NCBI GenBank assembly: GCA_934501475.1
Contig: CAKSUL010000050.1
Location: 1 to 13,263, forward strand
Direction of reading: 5' to 3'
DNA length: 13,263 nucleotides
DNA from: an uncultured Roseovarius sp.
Lineage (GTDB): Bacteria > Pseudomonadota > Alphaproteobacteria > Rhodobacterales > Rhodobacteraceae
The notes under the pieces are model-generated. The model saw only the letters and a list, made by a program, of their open reading frames with translations. It ran no database searches and was not told the DNA's origin. The translations under genes and the position numbers were made by a program. This document shows, one piece after another, positions 7,383 to 13,263 of the stretch; position 1 is the first letter of the stretch, and each line of letters begins with the position of its first letter.

Positions 7383-8909
7383 ATGGCAAAGGATCTTTCA
7401 AGACGGCTTTTCCTGGGCACGGCCCTGGGGGGTGCTCTCGGCGGGCTTGCCGTGGGCGCGCAGGCGGGTGCGCCGTCCGTATCGCTGCGCCCGCAGATGC
7501 GCCCCGAAGGCAGCGACATCATGCGCCCCGTCGCGCGCCGCCTTCCGCAAGGTGAAGACCCGCAGGCCCTTGTCGATGCCGCAAATCTGGACGGCAAGGT
7601 GGCCTATGCGGTGGTGGACGTCAAAACCGGCGCCTTGCTTGAGACGCGCAATTCCTCGGCCACCTTCCCGCCCGCCAGCGTAACCAAGGCGATCACCGCG
7701 ATCTATGCGATCCGCACCCTCGGGGCGGGATACCGATTCAGCACGCGGCTGATGGCCACCGGGGCGCTGGAAAACGGCGTGATCAAGGGCGATCTGGTGC
7801 TGGTGGGGGGCGGTGATCCGACGCTGGACACCAATGCGCTGGCCGCGATGGCGGCCGATCTCAAGGGCGCAGGCGTCACCCGCGTCGAGGGCGCGTTTCG
7901 CGTCTATGACGGGGCGCTGCCACGCGCGCGGGTGATCGACCCGGCGCAGCCCGATCATGTGGGATACAACCCGGCGGTGTCGGGGCTGAACCTGAATTAC
8001 AACCGGGTGCATTTCCAATGGGTGCGCGCCGGTGCCGACTATCAGGTGACGATGGATGCGCGTTCGGACAAATACCGCCCGGCCGTGCGCGTCGCGCGGA
8101 TGAGCGTCGTCAACCGCCAGACGCCGATCTACACCTACAGCGATGCGGGCGATCACGATGACTGGACCGTCGCGCGCGCCGCCCTGGGGCAGGCCGGAAC
8201 ACGGTGGCTGCCGGTGCGCCGGCCAGCCGATTACGCCGGTGAGGTGTTCATCGGTTTCGCGCGCGCGCAAGGGATCACGCTGGAAGGGGCGCAGGTGCAG
8301 GAAACCGCGCCTGAAGGCATCACGCTGGTGACGCATCACAGTGACGCTCTCAGCGATGTGCTGACCGGGATGTTGAAATATTCCAACAACCTGACGGCTG
8401 AACTGGTCGGGCTGACGGCGACGGTCGCGCGCAAGGGCAAGGCGGCCTCGATCCGCGCCTCGGCGCGTGAAATGACGACTTGGGCGCGCCGCGACCTGGG
8501 GCTGGATGATGCGGTGCTGGTCGATCATTCCGGCCTGGGCGCCGAATCCCGCATGGGCGCCGAGACCCTCGCCCGCGCCCTGGCCGAGGTTCAGCGCGAC
8601 GGCGTGCTGGCCCCGATGCTCAAGCCGGTGCAGATGCGCCACGACAATGGCCAGGTCAACAGCGCCCACCCGGTCAAGGTGCTGGCCAAGACCGGCACGC
8701 TGAATTTCGTCAGTTCGCTGGCCGGTTATGCGGTTGCCCCCAACGGAACCCGGCTTGCCTTTGCGATCTTCACGATGAGCGACTCCAGGCGCAACGGCCT
8801 GCCCGAGGCCTCTGTCGAACGCCCCCCCGGTGCCGCGGCGTGGAACAAACGCTCCAAACGGCTGCAGCAAAAGCTGATCGAGCGCTGGGCCATCGTCTAC
8901 GCGGGCTAA
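7383..8909 (+). CDS. dacB: D-alanyl-D-alanine carboxypeptidase/endopeptidase (PBP4 type) with Tat leader
   Basis: A 508-residue periplasmic penicillin-binding protein of peptidase family S13, slightly longer than E. coli PBP4 (477). The acyl-enzyme site is S99-V-T-K102 (PPASVTK), the second motif is S334-N-N336 (KYSNNLTAE) and the third is K436-T-G (LAKTGTLNFVSSLAGY), so all three active-site elements are intact. DHSGLG (381-386) is also conserved. It should trim the terminal D-Ala of peptidoglycan stem peptides and cut D-Ala-mDAP cross-links. The N-terminus carries S6-R-R-L-F-L11 followed by an Ala/Gly-rich weakly hydrophobic stretch and an AQA site (26-28): a twin-arginine (Tat) signal instead of the usual Sec signal. 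ATG 7383 is the start that preserves this leader; the ribosome site is weak (GGGG/GGCGG-rich). It lies 92 bases after nadD and probably in the same unit. Confidence 0.94.
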   Translation: MAKDLSRRLFLGTALGGALGGLAVGAQAGAPSVSLRPQMRPEGSDIMRPVARRLPQGEDPQALVDAANLDGKVAYAVVDVKTGALLETRNSSATFPPASVTKAITAIYAIRTLGAGYRFSTRLMATGALENGVIKGDLVLVGGGDPTLDTNALAAMAADLKGAGVTRVEGAFRVYDGALPRARVIDPAQPDHVGYNPAVSGLNLNYNRVHFQWVRAGADYQVTMDARSDKYRPAVRVARMSVVNRQTPIYTYSDAGDHDDWTVARAALGQAGTRWLPVRRPADYAGEVFIGFARAQGITLEGAQVQETAPEGITLVTHHSDALSDVLTGMLKYSNNLTAELVGLTATVARKGKAASIRASAREMTTWARRDLGLDDAVLVDHSGLGAESRMGAETLARALAEVQRDGVLAPMLKPVQMRHDNGQVNSAHPVKVLAKTGTLNFVSSLAGYAVAPNGTRLAFAIFTMSDSRRNGLPEASVERPPGAAAWNKRSKRLQQKLIERWAIVYAG

Positions 8910-9031
8910 AACATGTTGCGTTGAACCGAATTCAGCCGCCGCCGTGAATGCCCGAATCCTGTTGGGCGCAATGCGCCACAAGACAGCTCAGGGCTGATCC
9001 GACTCGTGAATTGGTGCCTCTCGCCGGGCGC

Positions 9032-9418
9032 TCAGGCGGTCTTGCGCGCCGGAGCAGGGGCGGGCAGGTCTTCGATGATCCGGTTCAGAACCTCTTCGGC
9101 CTCGTCCGTGCAGAAATCGGTCTGATAGCGCTTGCGCACCCCCATATCCGACAAAAGATGATACGAGTCAGGCTCGACCCCCTGACGCGCAAGGCATTGG
9201 CGCGTGCAGGCCAGGGCACAGCCATCCAGCGCGATGATCGGGCGTCCCGATGTCGCCACGCGCACCAGCTTGGGCACATCGCCGCCCACACCTGCAATAC
9301 AGGACATCTCGGCCAGCCCGCGACGGTCCAGTGACAATGCAAGATAGTTGGCCATCTGCGCGGCGCTGGAGCAGCCCGAGCAGGAATAGACCAGCGGCAG
9401 ATGATCGCGTTTCGCCAT
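9032..9418 (-). CDS. DGC-type putative zinc-binding protein, Cys-rich
   Basis: A 128-residue soluble protein with seven cysteines: C13 and C16 (YSCSGCSSAAQMA), C40 (CIAGVGGD), C67 (DGC, 65-67), C71 and C75 (CALACTRQC), and C103. The arrangement, including the Asp-Gly-Cys motif that names the family, matches the 'DGC domain / putative zinc-binding protein' family (Pfam PF08859, from memory). The biochemical function of that family is not known to me. The cysteine set suggests metal binding or a redox role, which is inference. The ending is a Pro/Ala tail (PAPAPARKTA). The ATG at 9418 is supported by a strong purine-rich Shine-Dalgarno GGGGAGAG about 7 bases upstream. The gene stands alone: convergent with dacB and divergent from the antiporter. 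Confidence 0.85.
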   Translation of the reverse strand: MAKRDHLPLVYSCSGCSSAAQMANYLALSLDRRGLAEMSCIAGVGGDVPKLVRVATSGRPIIALDGCALACTRQCLARQGVEPDSYHLLSDMGVRKRYQTDFCTDEAEEVLNRIIEDLPAPAPARKTA

Positions 9419-9448
9419 GAAAGACTCTCCCCTTCTTGATCCGCGCAG

Positions 9449-9466
9449 TTTCTAGCGTCTGAAACG
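9449..9466. promoter_or_regulatory. Short inverted repeat upstream of the DGC gene
   Basis: GTTTC (9449-9453) and GAAAC (9462-9466) form a 5-bp inverted repeat with an 8-base spacer, 31-48 bases upstream of the DGC-protein start. It overlaps a possible minus-strand -10-like TAGAAA. It could be an operator, but 5-bp arms are expected often by chance. Recorded with low confidence. Confidence 0.15.
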
Positions 9467-9554
9467 CGCCGGTCGAGGGGGCAAAACGCCGCAGAATCGA
9501 TCTGCCACCTCACCGTTGCCCGCTTGCACAGGGGGCGGCGCGGCGCGACCGCGG

Positions 9555-9588
9555 CTTCTTCTTGCCGAAAATATCCCCGCCGGAGGCA
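9555..9588. repeat. Rhodobacterales-type intergenic element (GCCGAAAATATCC family)
   Basis: The stretch from CTTCTTCTTGCCG through AAAATATCCCCGCCGG to AGGCA resembles, from memory, a short element scattered between genes in many Rhodobacterales genomes. Those copies have the form 'TTCTTxxxGCCxAAAATATCC' followed by C/G-rich sequence. It includes CCGCCGG and sits in the 306-base gap 9419-9724 between the divergent DGC and antiporter genes. The rest of that gap holds no gene and no clear promoter for the antiporter. The repeat nature needs other copies outside this window; only one is visible here. Confidence 0.4.
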
Positions 9589-9724
9589 TCTTCGGCCTGC
9601 TTGCACAAAACGGCAGAGGATCGGGCCGGGCGGTCGGGACCGGGTGGGCTGCGCTGCGCCCGTTTGCAGGCCCTTGTGGCCGGATTGATCTTTTCAGACG
9701 CGGCAATTCTGGTATCCCCGTTGC

Positions 9725-12238
9725 ATGGACATCATCTTGATCACCACCATCATTGCCTCGCTGTTCCTGCTGATCGGCGCAGCCGAGCCGTTGGCGTATT
9801 ACATGCGCCTGCCCTATGCGGTGATCATTGCCGGGCTTGGCATTCTTGTTGGCGTCGCGGCGACCTTTTTCCTGCGCACCGACCTGACCGATGCACTGAA
9901 CCCGGTGGCCGAGGCCATTCTGGCGCTGCCGATCCGCTCCAACGTGTTCCTCTATGTGTTCCTGCCGACATTGGTGTTTCAGGTGACGCTTGGGCTGAAC
10001 CTGCGGCGGATGGCGGATGATTGGGTGCCGATCCTCGTGCTGGCGGTGGTGGCGGTGTTCGTCGCCACCTTCGTTGTCGGCTATTCGCTGGCGCTGGTCA
10101 GCACGCTGTCGCTGTCGGCGGCGCTGCTGGTCGGGGCGATCGTGTCCACGACCGATCCGTCGGCGGTGGTCAGCATCTTCCGCTCGATCTCGGCGCCCCG
10201 GCGTCTGGCGCGGATCATCGAGGGCGAAAGCCTGCTGAACGACGCCGCCGCCATCGCATTGGCCGCGCTGTTCATGGAATATGTCAAGGCCGGCCTGCCC
10301 GACCCGTCGGTGCAAAGCGCGTTGCAGCGGTTTCCCGTGCTGCTGGCGGGGGGTGTGGTGGTCGGCTGGGTGGCGGCGCGGGTGATGATCTGGGTCATGG
10401 CGCTGTTCAGCCGCTATGAGCTGGCGGTGATTTCGGTCTCGATCGCGCTGCCATATCTTGCCTATATCGTCGCGGAACAAAGCGTCGGGGCCTCGGGGGT
10501 GATTGCGGTGGTCGTGGCGGCGATGACCTTGCAACTGGTCGGGCCGGGGCGTCTGCCGCCGACCACATGGAAGAACCTGCGCGAGGTCTGGGACCTGCTG
10601 GCGCATTGGGCGGGGGCGCTGATCTTCATCCTTGCGGCGCTGCTGATCCCGCGGATGCTTGAATCCATCCAGTTGCTGGATCTGGCGCTGATCCTGGTGG
10701 TGGTGGTCGCCGCGATCGTGGCGCGGGCGATCATCCTCTACCTGCTGCTGCCGCTGCTGACGCGGCTGCGCCTCTCACCCGTGGTGGGGCGCCCCTACCG
10801 GGTTGCGATCATGTGGGGGGGCCTGCGCGGGGCGGTCACGCTGTCGCTGGCGCTGGCCGTCACCGAGAGCTATCTCATCCCGGTCGAGATCAAGCGCCAG
10901 GTCGCAATCCTGGCCACCGGTTTCACGCTGTTCACGCTGCTGGTGCAGGGCACGACGCTGCGCTGGGTGATCGGCCGGCTGGGTCTGGACAAGCTGTCAC
11001 CGCTGGACAATGCGCTCTACAATCAGGTGATCGCCGTCGCGCTTCAGACCGTGCGCGAGGATCTGGCCGAGGTGACGGATAACTATGACCTGACCAAGGA
11101 AACCGTGCGCTCCGAGGCCAAGCGCTTTGGCGAGAGGCTGGATTTCGCGGTCAAATCGGCGGATGACAAGACCGACATCCTGGACCGTGACCGCATCACG
11201 CTGGGGCTGATCGCGCTGGCCAGCGCCGAGCGTGACGCCATCCTTGCGCGGTTCCGGGACCGGACGGTTTCGGCCGCCCTGTCCGAGCGTCTTCTGACCG
11301 AGGCCGACGCCCTGATCGAGGCGTCGCGCCATAACGGGCGCACCGGTTACAAGACATCCGCGCGGCGCAGCCTTGGTTTCGGGCGCTGGCTGCGACCGGC
11401 GATATTCCTGCATGACCGGTTGCACATCTCGACACCGCTGGCGCGGATCACCGCGATGCGGTTCGGCATGTTGCTGTCACAGCGGTTGATCCTGCGCGAT
11501 CTGCACAGCTTTATCGACGGGCGCATCCGGCGCATTCATGGCCGCCGCGTGGCCGAGATGCTGCACACCATGCTGGACCGGCGCATCGAGATGGTGGAAC
11601 AGGCGCTCGAGGGGTTGCGCCTGCAATATCCCGGCTATGCCGAAGAGATGGAGCGCCGTTTCATCCGCCGCACCGCCCTGCGTCTGGAAGAGCGCGAATA
11701 TGACGCGCTGCTTGAGGATGGATTGATCGGCGAAGAGGTCCATGCCGCCCTCACCCAGGACATCATCACCCGCCGCGACCGCGCCGAAGCGGCGCCGCTG
11801 CTGGATCTGGCGATGCAAAAGATCGAACTGGTGCGCCAGTTTCCGCTGTTCTCCGAGATGGAGGATGCCGTTCTCAATCGCCTCGCGCGCGCCCTTGTCA
11901 CGCGCTATGCCAATGTTGGCGACATCATCCTGCGGCGCGACGGCGCCGCCAAGAGCGTCTATTTCGTGGCGTCCGGCGCGGTCGAACTCGAAGTGGCGGG
12001 GCAGACATGGCGGCTGGGGCGGGGGGATATGTTTGGCCAGATGGGCCTGCTGATGCGCCGCCCGCAGCGCGCCGAAGTGCGCGCGATCGCCCCCTCGACC
12101 CTGCTGGTTCTTGACGAGGAAAGGTTCCGCCGCCTGTTAAGGCGCAGCAAGGTGCTTCAGCGTGCCGTGCGCGAAAGCGCCGAGCGGCGCGGCATTGCCG
12201 CCGATGAGTTGATCAGCGATTTCCTGACGCAGAAATAG
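9725..12238 (+). CDS. CPA1-family Na+/H+ antiporter with C-terminal cyclic-nucleotide-binding domain
   Basis: An 837-residue inner-membrane protein. Residues 1-420 are the transporter: about 12-13 hydrophobic segments, STTDPSAVV (141-149), the ion-binding N172-D173 pair in EGESLLNDAAAI, and the CPA1 motif GGLRGAV with R368. It should exchange cytoplasmic Na+ (or K+) for protons, serving pH and salt homeostasis. Residues 425-700 form a long charged, mostly helical cytoplasmic region with no membrane segments. Residues 705-805 form a CNBD-like beta-roll (FPLFSEMEDAVLNRLA to VLDEERF). Its phosphate-binding cassette reads FGQMGLLMRRPQRAEV, with Q772 where cyclic-nucleotide binders have Glu, while R782 is kept. 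The layout resembles plant SOS1 and sperm NHE tails, but without a voltage-sensor domain. ATG 9725 has a poor Shine-Dalgarno. It is a single-gene unit, divergent from the DGC gene. Confidence 0.93.
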   Translation: MDIILITTIIASLFLLIGAAEPLAYYMRLPYAVIIAGLGILVGVAATFFLRTDLTDALNPVAEAILALPIRSNVFLYVFLPTLVFQVTLGLNLRRMADDWVPILVLAVVAVFVATFVVGYSLALVSTLSLSAALLVGAIVSTTDPSAVVSIFRSISAPRRLARIIEGESLLNDAAAIALAALFMEYVKAGLPDPSVQSALQRFPVLLAGGVVVGWVAARVMIWVMALFSRYELAVISVSIALPYLAYIVAEQSVGASGVIAVVVAAMTLQLVGPGRLPPTTWKNLREVWDLLAHWAGALIFILAALLIPRMLESIQLLDLALILVVVVAAIVARAIILYLLLPLLTRLRLSPVVGRPYRVAIMWGGLRGAVTLSLALAVTESYLIPVEIKRQVAILATGFTLFTLLVQGTTLRWVIGRLGLDKLSPLDNALYNQVIAVALQTVREDLAEVTDNYDLTKETVRSEAKRFGERLDFAVKSADDKTDILDRDRITLGLIALASAERDAILARFRDRTVSAALSERLLTEADALIEASRHNGRTGYKTSARRSLGFGRWLRPAIFLHDRLHISTPLARITAMRFGMLLSQRLILRDLHSFIDGRIRRIHGRRVAEMLHTMLDRRIEMVEQALEGLRLQYPGYAEEMERRFIRRTALRLEEREYDALLEDGLIGEEVHAALTQDIITRRDRAEAAPLLDLAMQKIELVRQFPLFSEMEDAVLNRLARALVTRYANVGDIILRRDGAAKSVYFVASGAVELEVAGQTWRLGRGDMFGQMGLLMRRPQRAEVRAIAPSTLLVLDEERFRRLLRRSKVLQRAVRESAERRGIAADELISDFLTQK

Positions 12239-12281
12239 GGGAAAATACCGACAACACCAAAGGCGCGCCGGGGATGACACC

Positions 12282-12336
12282 CACCGCCCCGATCACCACC
12301 GCCCTGATTACTACCGCCCTGATCACCACCGTCCGG
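12282..12336. repeat. 15-bp tandem repeat covering the end of the phytoene-synthase-like gene
   Basis: Three full 15-base units lie head to tail: CACCGCCCCGATCAC (12282-12296), CACCGCCCTGATTAC (12297-12311) and TACCGCCCTGATCAC (12312-12326). A partial fourth unit (CACCGTCCGG) runs to 12336. The units differ at one to three positions. The minus-strand gene stops inside the array (TGA at 12325-12323), so its last codons are repeat-derived. The remainder fills most of the 84-base convergent gap 12239-12322. No strong terminator hairpin is visible in that gap. Confidence 0.85.
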
Positions 12337-13102
12337 TAAGCGTGCGCAGGATCAATGCCGTGCTTGTGCGCAGCGCCGATGGCTCCAGCGCCCCGGCGGA
12401 CACATCGCCCGGCCGACGGGCCGCGTGGTGCAGCACGCCACCGGCCTCGCATAGTGGCAACAGCGCCGGGCGCGCCGCCCGTGAAACCCTGGCGCGGTTG
12501 CGCCGCGCCTCGCTCAGCCGCGCCAGACCGTCCCTGGCAAGATCGCGCACCGCTTCGGGGCGCCCGTCCAGCAGCGGCACGCGCCCGGCCGCCTCAAGCC
12601 GGGGAATGGCGCGCAGCCAGTTGGCCAGACCCTGCGCATGGGCGGCCTTGCGCACCACGCCCTCATCCGCCTGACCCAGTTTGCGCGCGCCGACCCACAT
12701 CAGATGCCCGGCGGTGCGATCCAGGTAGGATGCAAAATGCGCCTCATCCTCGAACGGATCGCGGTAGATGTCCCAGCGGCGCGCCGCTATCAGCCCGTCC
12801 AGCAATGCGGCGTCCTGTGCGTCCAGCACCCCGGCCAGCGGCGTGACCACCTCATGACGGCGCACGGTTGCCCCGGTTGCCCCGGCGGCGATCTCTTCCA
12901 GCGCATCGCGCCACCATTGCAGGCGCATTTCGGCGATCATCGGTTCCCGGGTCAGCCAGGGCGCGCGCGCCACCTCGACGTTGAACGCATATAGCGGAAA
13001 CAACACCTGCCGCGCCGCCACCGGAGCCGCCATCGCGGCGCGGAACCGGGCCGGATCAGCGCGCCGCACCAGATCGGCGCAGGCGTTCAGATCGTCATTC
13101 AC
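12323..13102 (-). CDS. Squalene/phytoene synthase family protein, NDUFAF6-like, probably non-catalytic
   Basis: A 259-residue protein of the all-helical squalene/phytoene synthase fold. Family marks are RQVLFPLYAFNVEVARAP (31-48), PMIAEMRLQWWRDAL (54-68), YLDRTAGHLMWVGARKLG (126-143) and QGLANWLRAIPRL (157-169). Where CrtB and squalene synthases carry two Asp-rich Mg2+ sites (DDxxD types), this protein has no matching aspartates: N41-V-E-V in place of the first, and W162-L-R-A-I-P in place of the second. That is the pattern of the NDUFAF6 (C8orf38) branch, tied to complex I assembly in mitochondria, so carotenoid synthesis is unlikely; the assembly role here is inference. The start is GTG 13102, which overlaps the cimA stop (GTGAATGA, 13102-13095). 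A longer frame to 13216 would run through cimA and is rejected. The gene ends inside a tandem repeat. Confidence 0.85.
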   Translation of the reverse strand: MNDDLNACADLVRRADPARFRAAMAAPVAARQVLFPLYAFNVEVARAPWLTREPMIAEMRLQWWRDALEEIAAGATGATVRRHEVVTPLAGVLDAQDAALLDGLIAARRWDIYRDPFEDEAHFASYLDRTAGHLMWVGARKLGQADEGVVRKAAHAQGLANWLRAIPRLEAAGRVPLLDGRPEAVRDLARDGLARLSEARRNRARVSRAARPALLPLCEAGGVLHHAARRPGDVSAGALEPSALRTSTALILRTLTGRW

Positions 13103-13263
13103 CGGGCAACTCGTTGTGCAGCAGTTTCCAGTTGATCGCATCCAGCAGCGCCTCGAACGAGGCATCGACGATATTCGCGCTGACCCCGACCGTGGACCAG
13201 CGCCGCCCGTCGCCATCCTCGGAATCGATGATGACGCGGGTCACGGCCTCGGTTCCGCCCTGG
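13095..13263 (-). CDS. cimA: Citramalate synthase, C-terminal fragment
   Basis: The minus-strand frame entering at the right edge gives about 55 residues ending at TGA 13097-13095. They include GGTEAVTRVIIDSEDG, then RRWSTVGVSANIVDASFEAL and a closing LLDAINWKLL helix. This is the C-terminal regulatory (LeuA dimer) domain of the 2-isopropylmalate/citramalate synthase family. The 'W.TVGVS.NI..AS..AL.D.I.YKLL' pattern fits the citramalate synthase (TIGR00977-type) branch rather than LeuA. Citramalate synthase condenses acetyl-CoA with pyruvate to (R)-citramalate, a threonine-independent route to 2-oxobutyrate and isoleucine; the C-terminal domain carries feedback control. The catalytic TIM barrel is outside the window. 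Its stop overlaps the next gene's GTG by 8 bases. Confidence 0.85.
   Translation of the reverse strand, partial: QGGTEAVTRVIIDSEDGDGRRWSTVGVSANIVDASFEALLDAINWKLLHNELPGE

Noticed and set aside
8964..8978. GGCGC-AAT-GCGCC hairpin between dacB and the DGC gene as a terminator
   Set aside because: Only 5 pairs with a 3-base loop and no T-run on either strand; too weak to call.
7398..8981. 527-codon open frame on the minus strand opposite dacB
   Set aside because: It is antisense to a gene with all three PBP motifs. The translation is His/Arg/Gln-rich with no recognisable domain, the usual shadow in GC-rich DNA.
9452..10606. 384-codon minus-strand open frame opposite the antiporter
   Set aside because: The translation is an Arg/Gln/His-rich mirror of hydrophobic membrane-segment codons, an artefact of antisense reading.
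12323..13216. Longer 297-residue version of the phytoene-synthase-like protein
   Set aside because: Its first 38 residues overlap cimA in another frame and look non-native; the GTG at 13102 gives the family-like N-terminus.
1..13263. A hidden multi-gene defence, mobile or biosynthetic system
   Set aside because: No integrase, transposase, toxin-antitoxin, restriction, CRISPR, phage or assembly-line genes are seen. Composition is even throughout, and each gene fits a known family.

Overview
The window is GC-rich, with dense short-spaced genes, GTG starts and protein sequences typical of Alphaproteobacteria. The Roseobacter/Rhodobacter group (Rhodobacterales) fits best. This rests on remembered family resemblance of the FAH, GMC, DGC, CNBD-antiporter and phytoene-synthase-like proteins and on an intergenic GCCGAAAATATCC-type element. 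I could run no database search.

Layout, left to right. (1) 1-203 (+): tail of a class III (PLP) aminotransferase, followed by a GNRA-loop hairpin. (2) 337-2804 (+): a translationally coupled pair, an FAH-family hydrolase/lyase and an FAD-dependent GMC oxidoreductase, joined by an ATGA overlap. A 7-bp inverted repeat precedes the pair. With the aminotransferase they suggest small-molecule catabolism, but no substrate can be read from the sequence. A strong bidirectional hairpin (2811-2842) separates them from (3) two minus-strand genes, ettA (ABC-F translation factor) and, upstream of it, a PAS-GGDEF-EAL c-di-GMP protein. (4) 6676-8909 (+): nadD (NAD biosynthesis) and a dacB/PBP4-type peptidoglycan enzyme with a twin-arginine leader. 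(5) 9032-9418 (-): a small Cys-rich DGC-type putative zinc-binding protein. (6) 9725-12238 (+): a CPA1 Na+/H+ antiporter fused to a long cytoplasmic region and a cyclic-nucleotide-binding domain. (7) 12323-13263 (-): the end of a citramalate synthase (cimA) overlapping an unusual squalene/phytoene-synthase-family protein. That protein lacks the Asp-rich catalytic motifs and resembles the complex I assembly factor family NDUFAF6. A 15-bp tandem repeat covers its stop codon.

These are mostly chromosomal housekeeping and regulatory genes. I see no phage, IS element, CRISPR array, tRNA, rRNA or defence cassette, and no convincing undescribed multi-gene system. The items most worth a second look are the degenerate phosphate-binding cassette of the antiporter's CNBD, the Tat-exported PBP4, the phytoene-synthase-like protein coupled to cimA, the c-di-GMP protein with both active sites intact, and two unexplained non-coding structures (the inverted repeat at 282-311 and the tandem repeat at 12282-12336).
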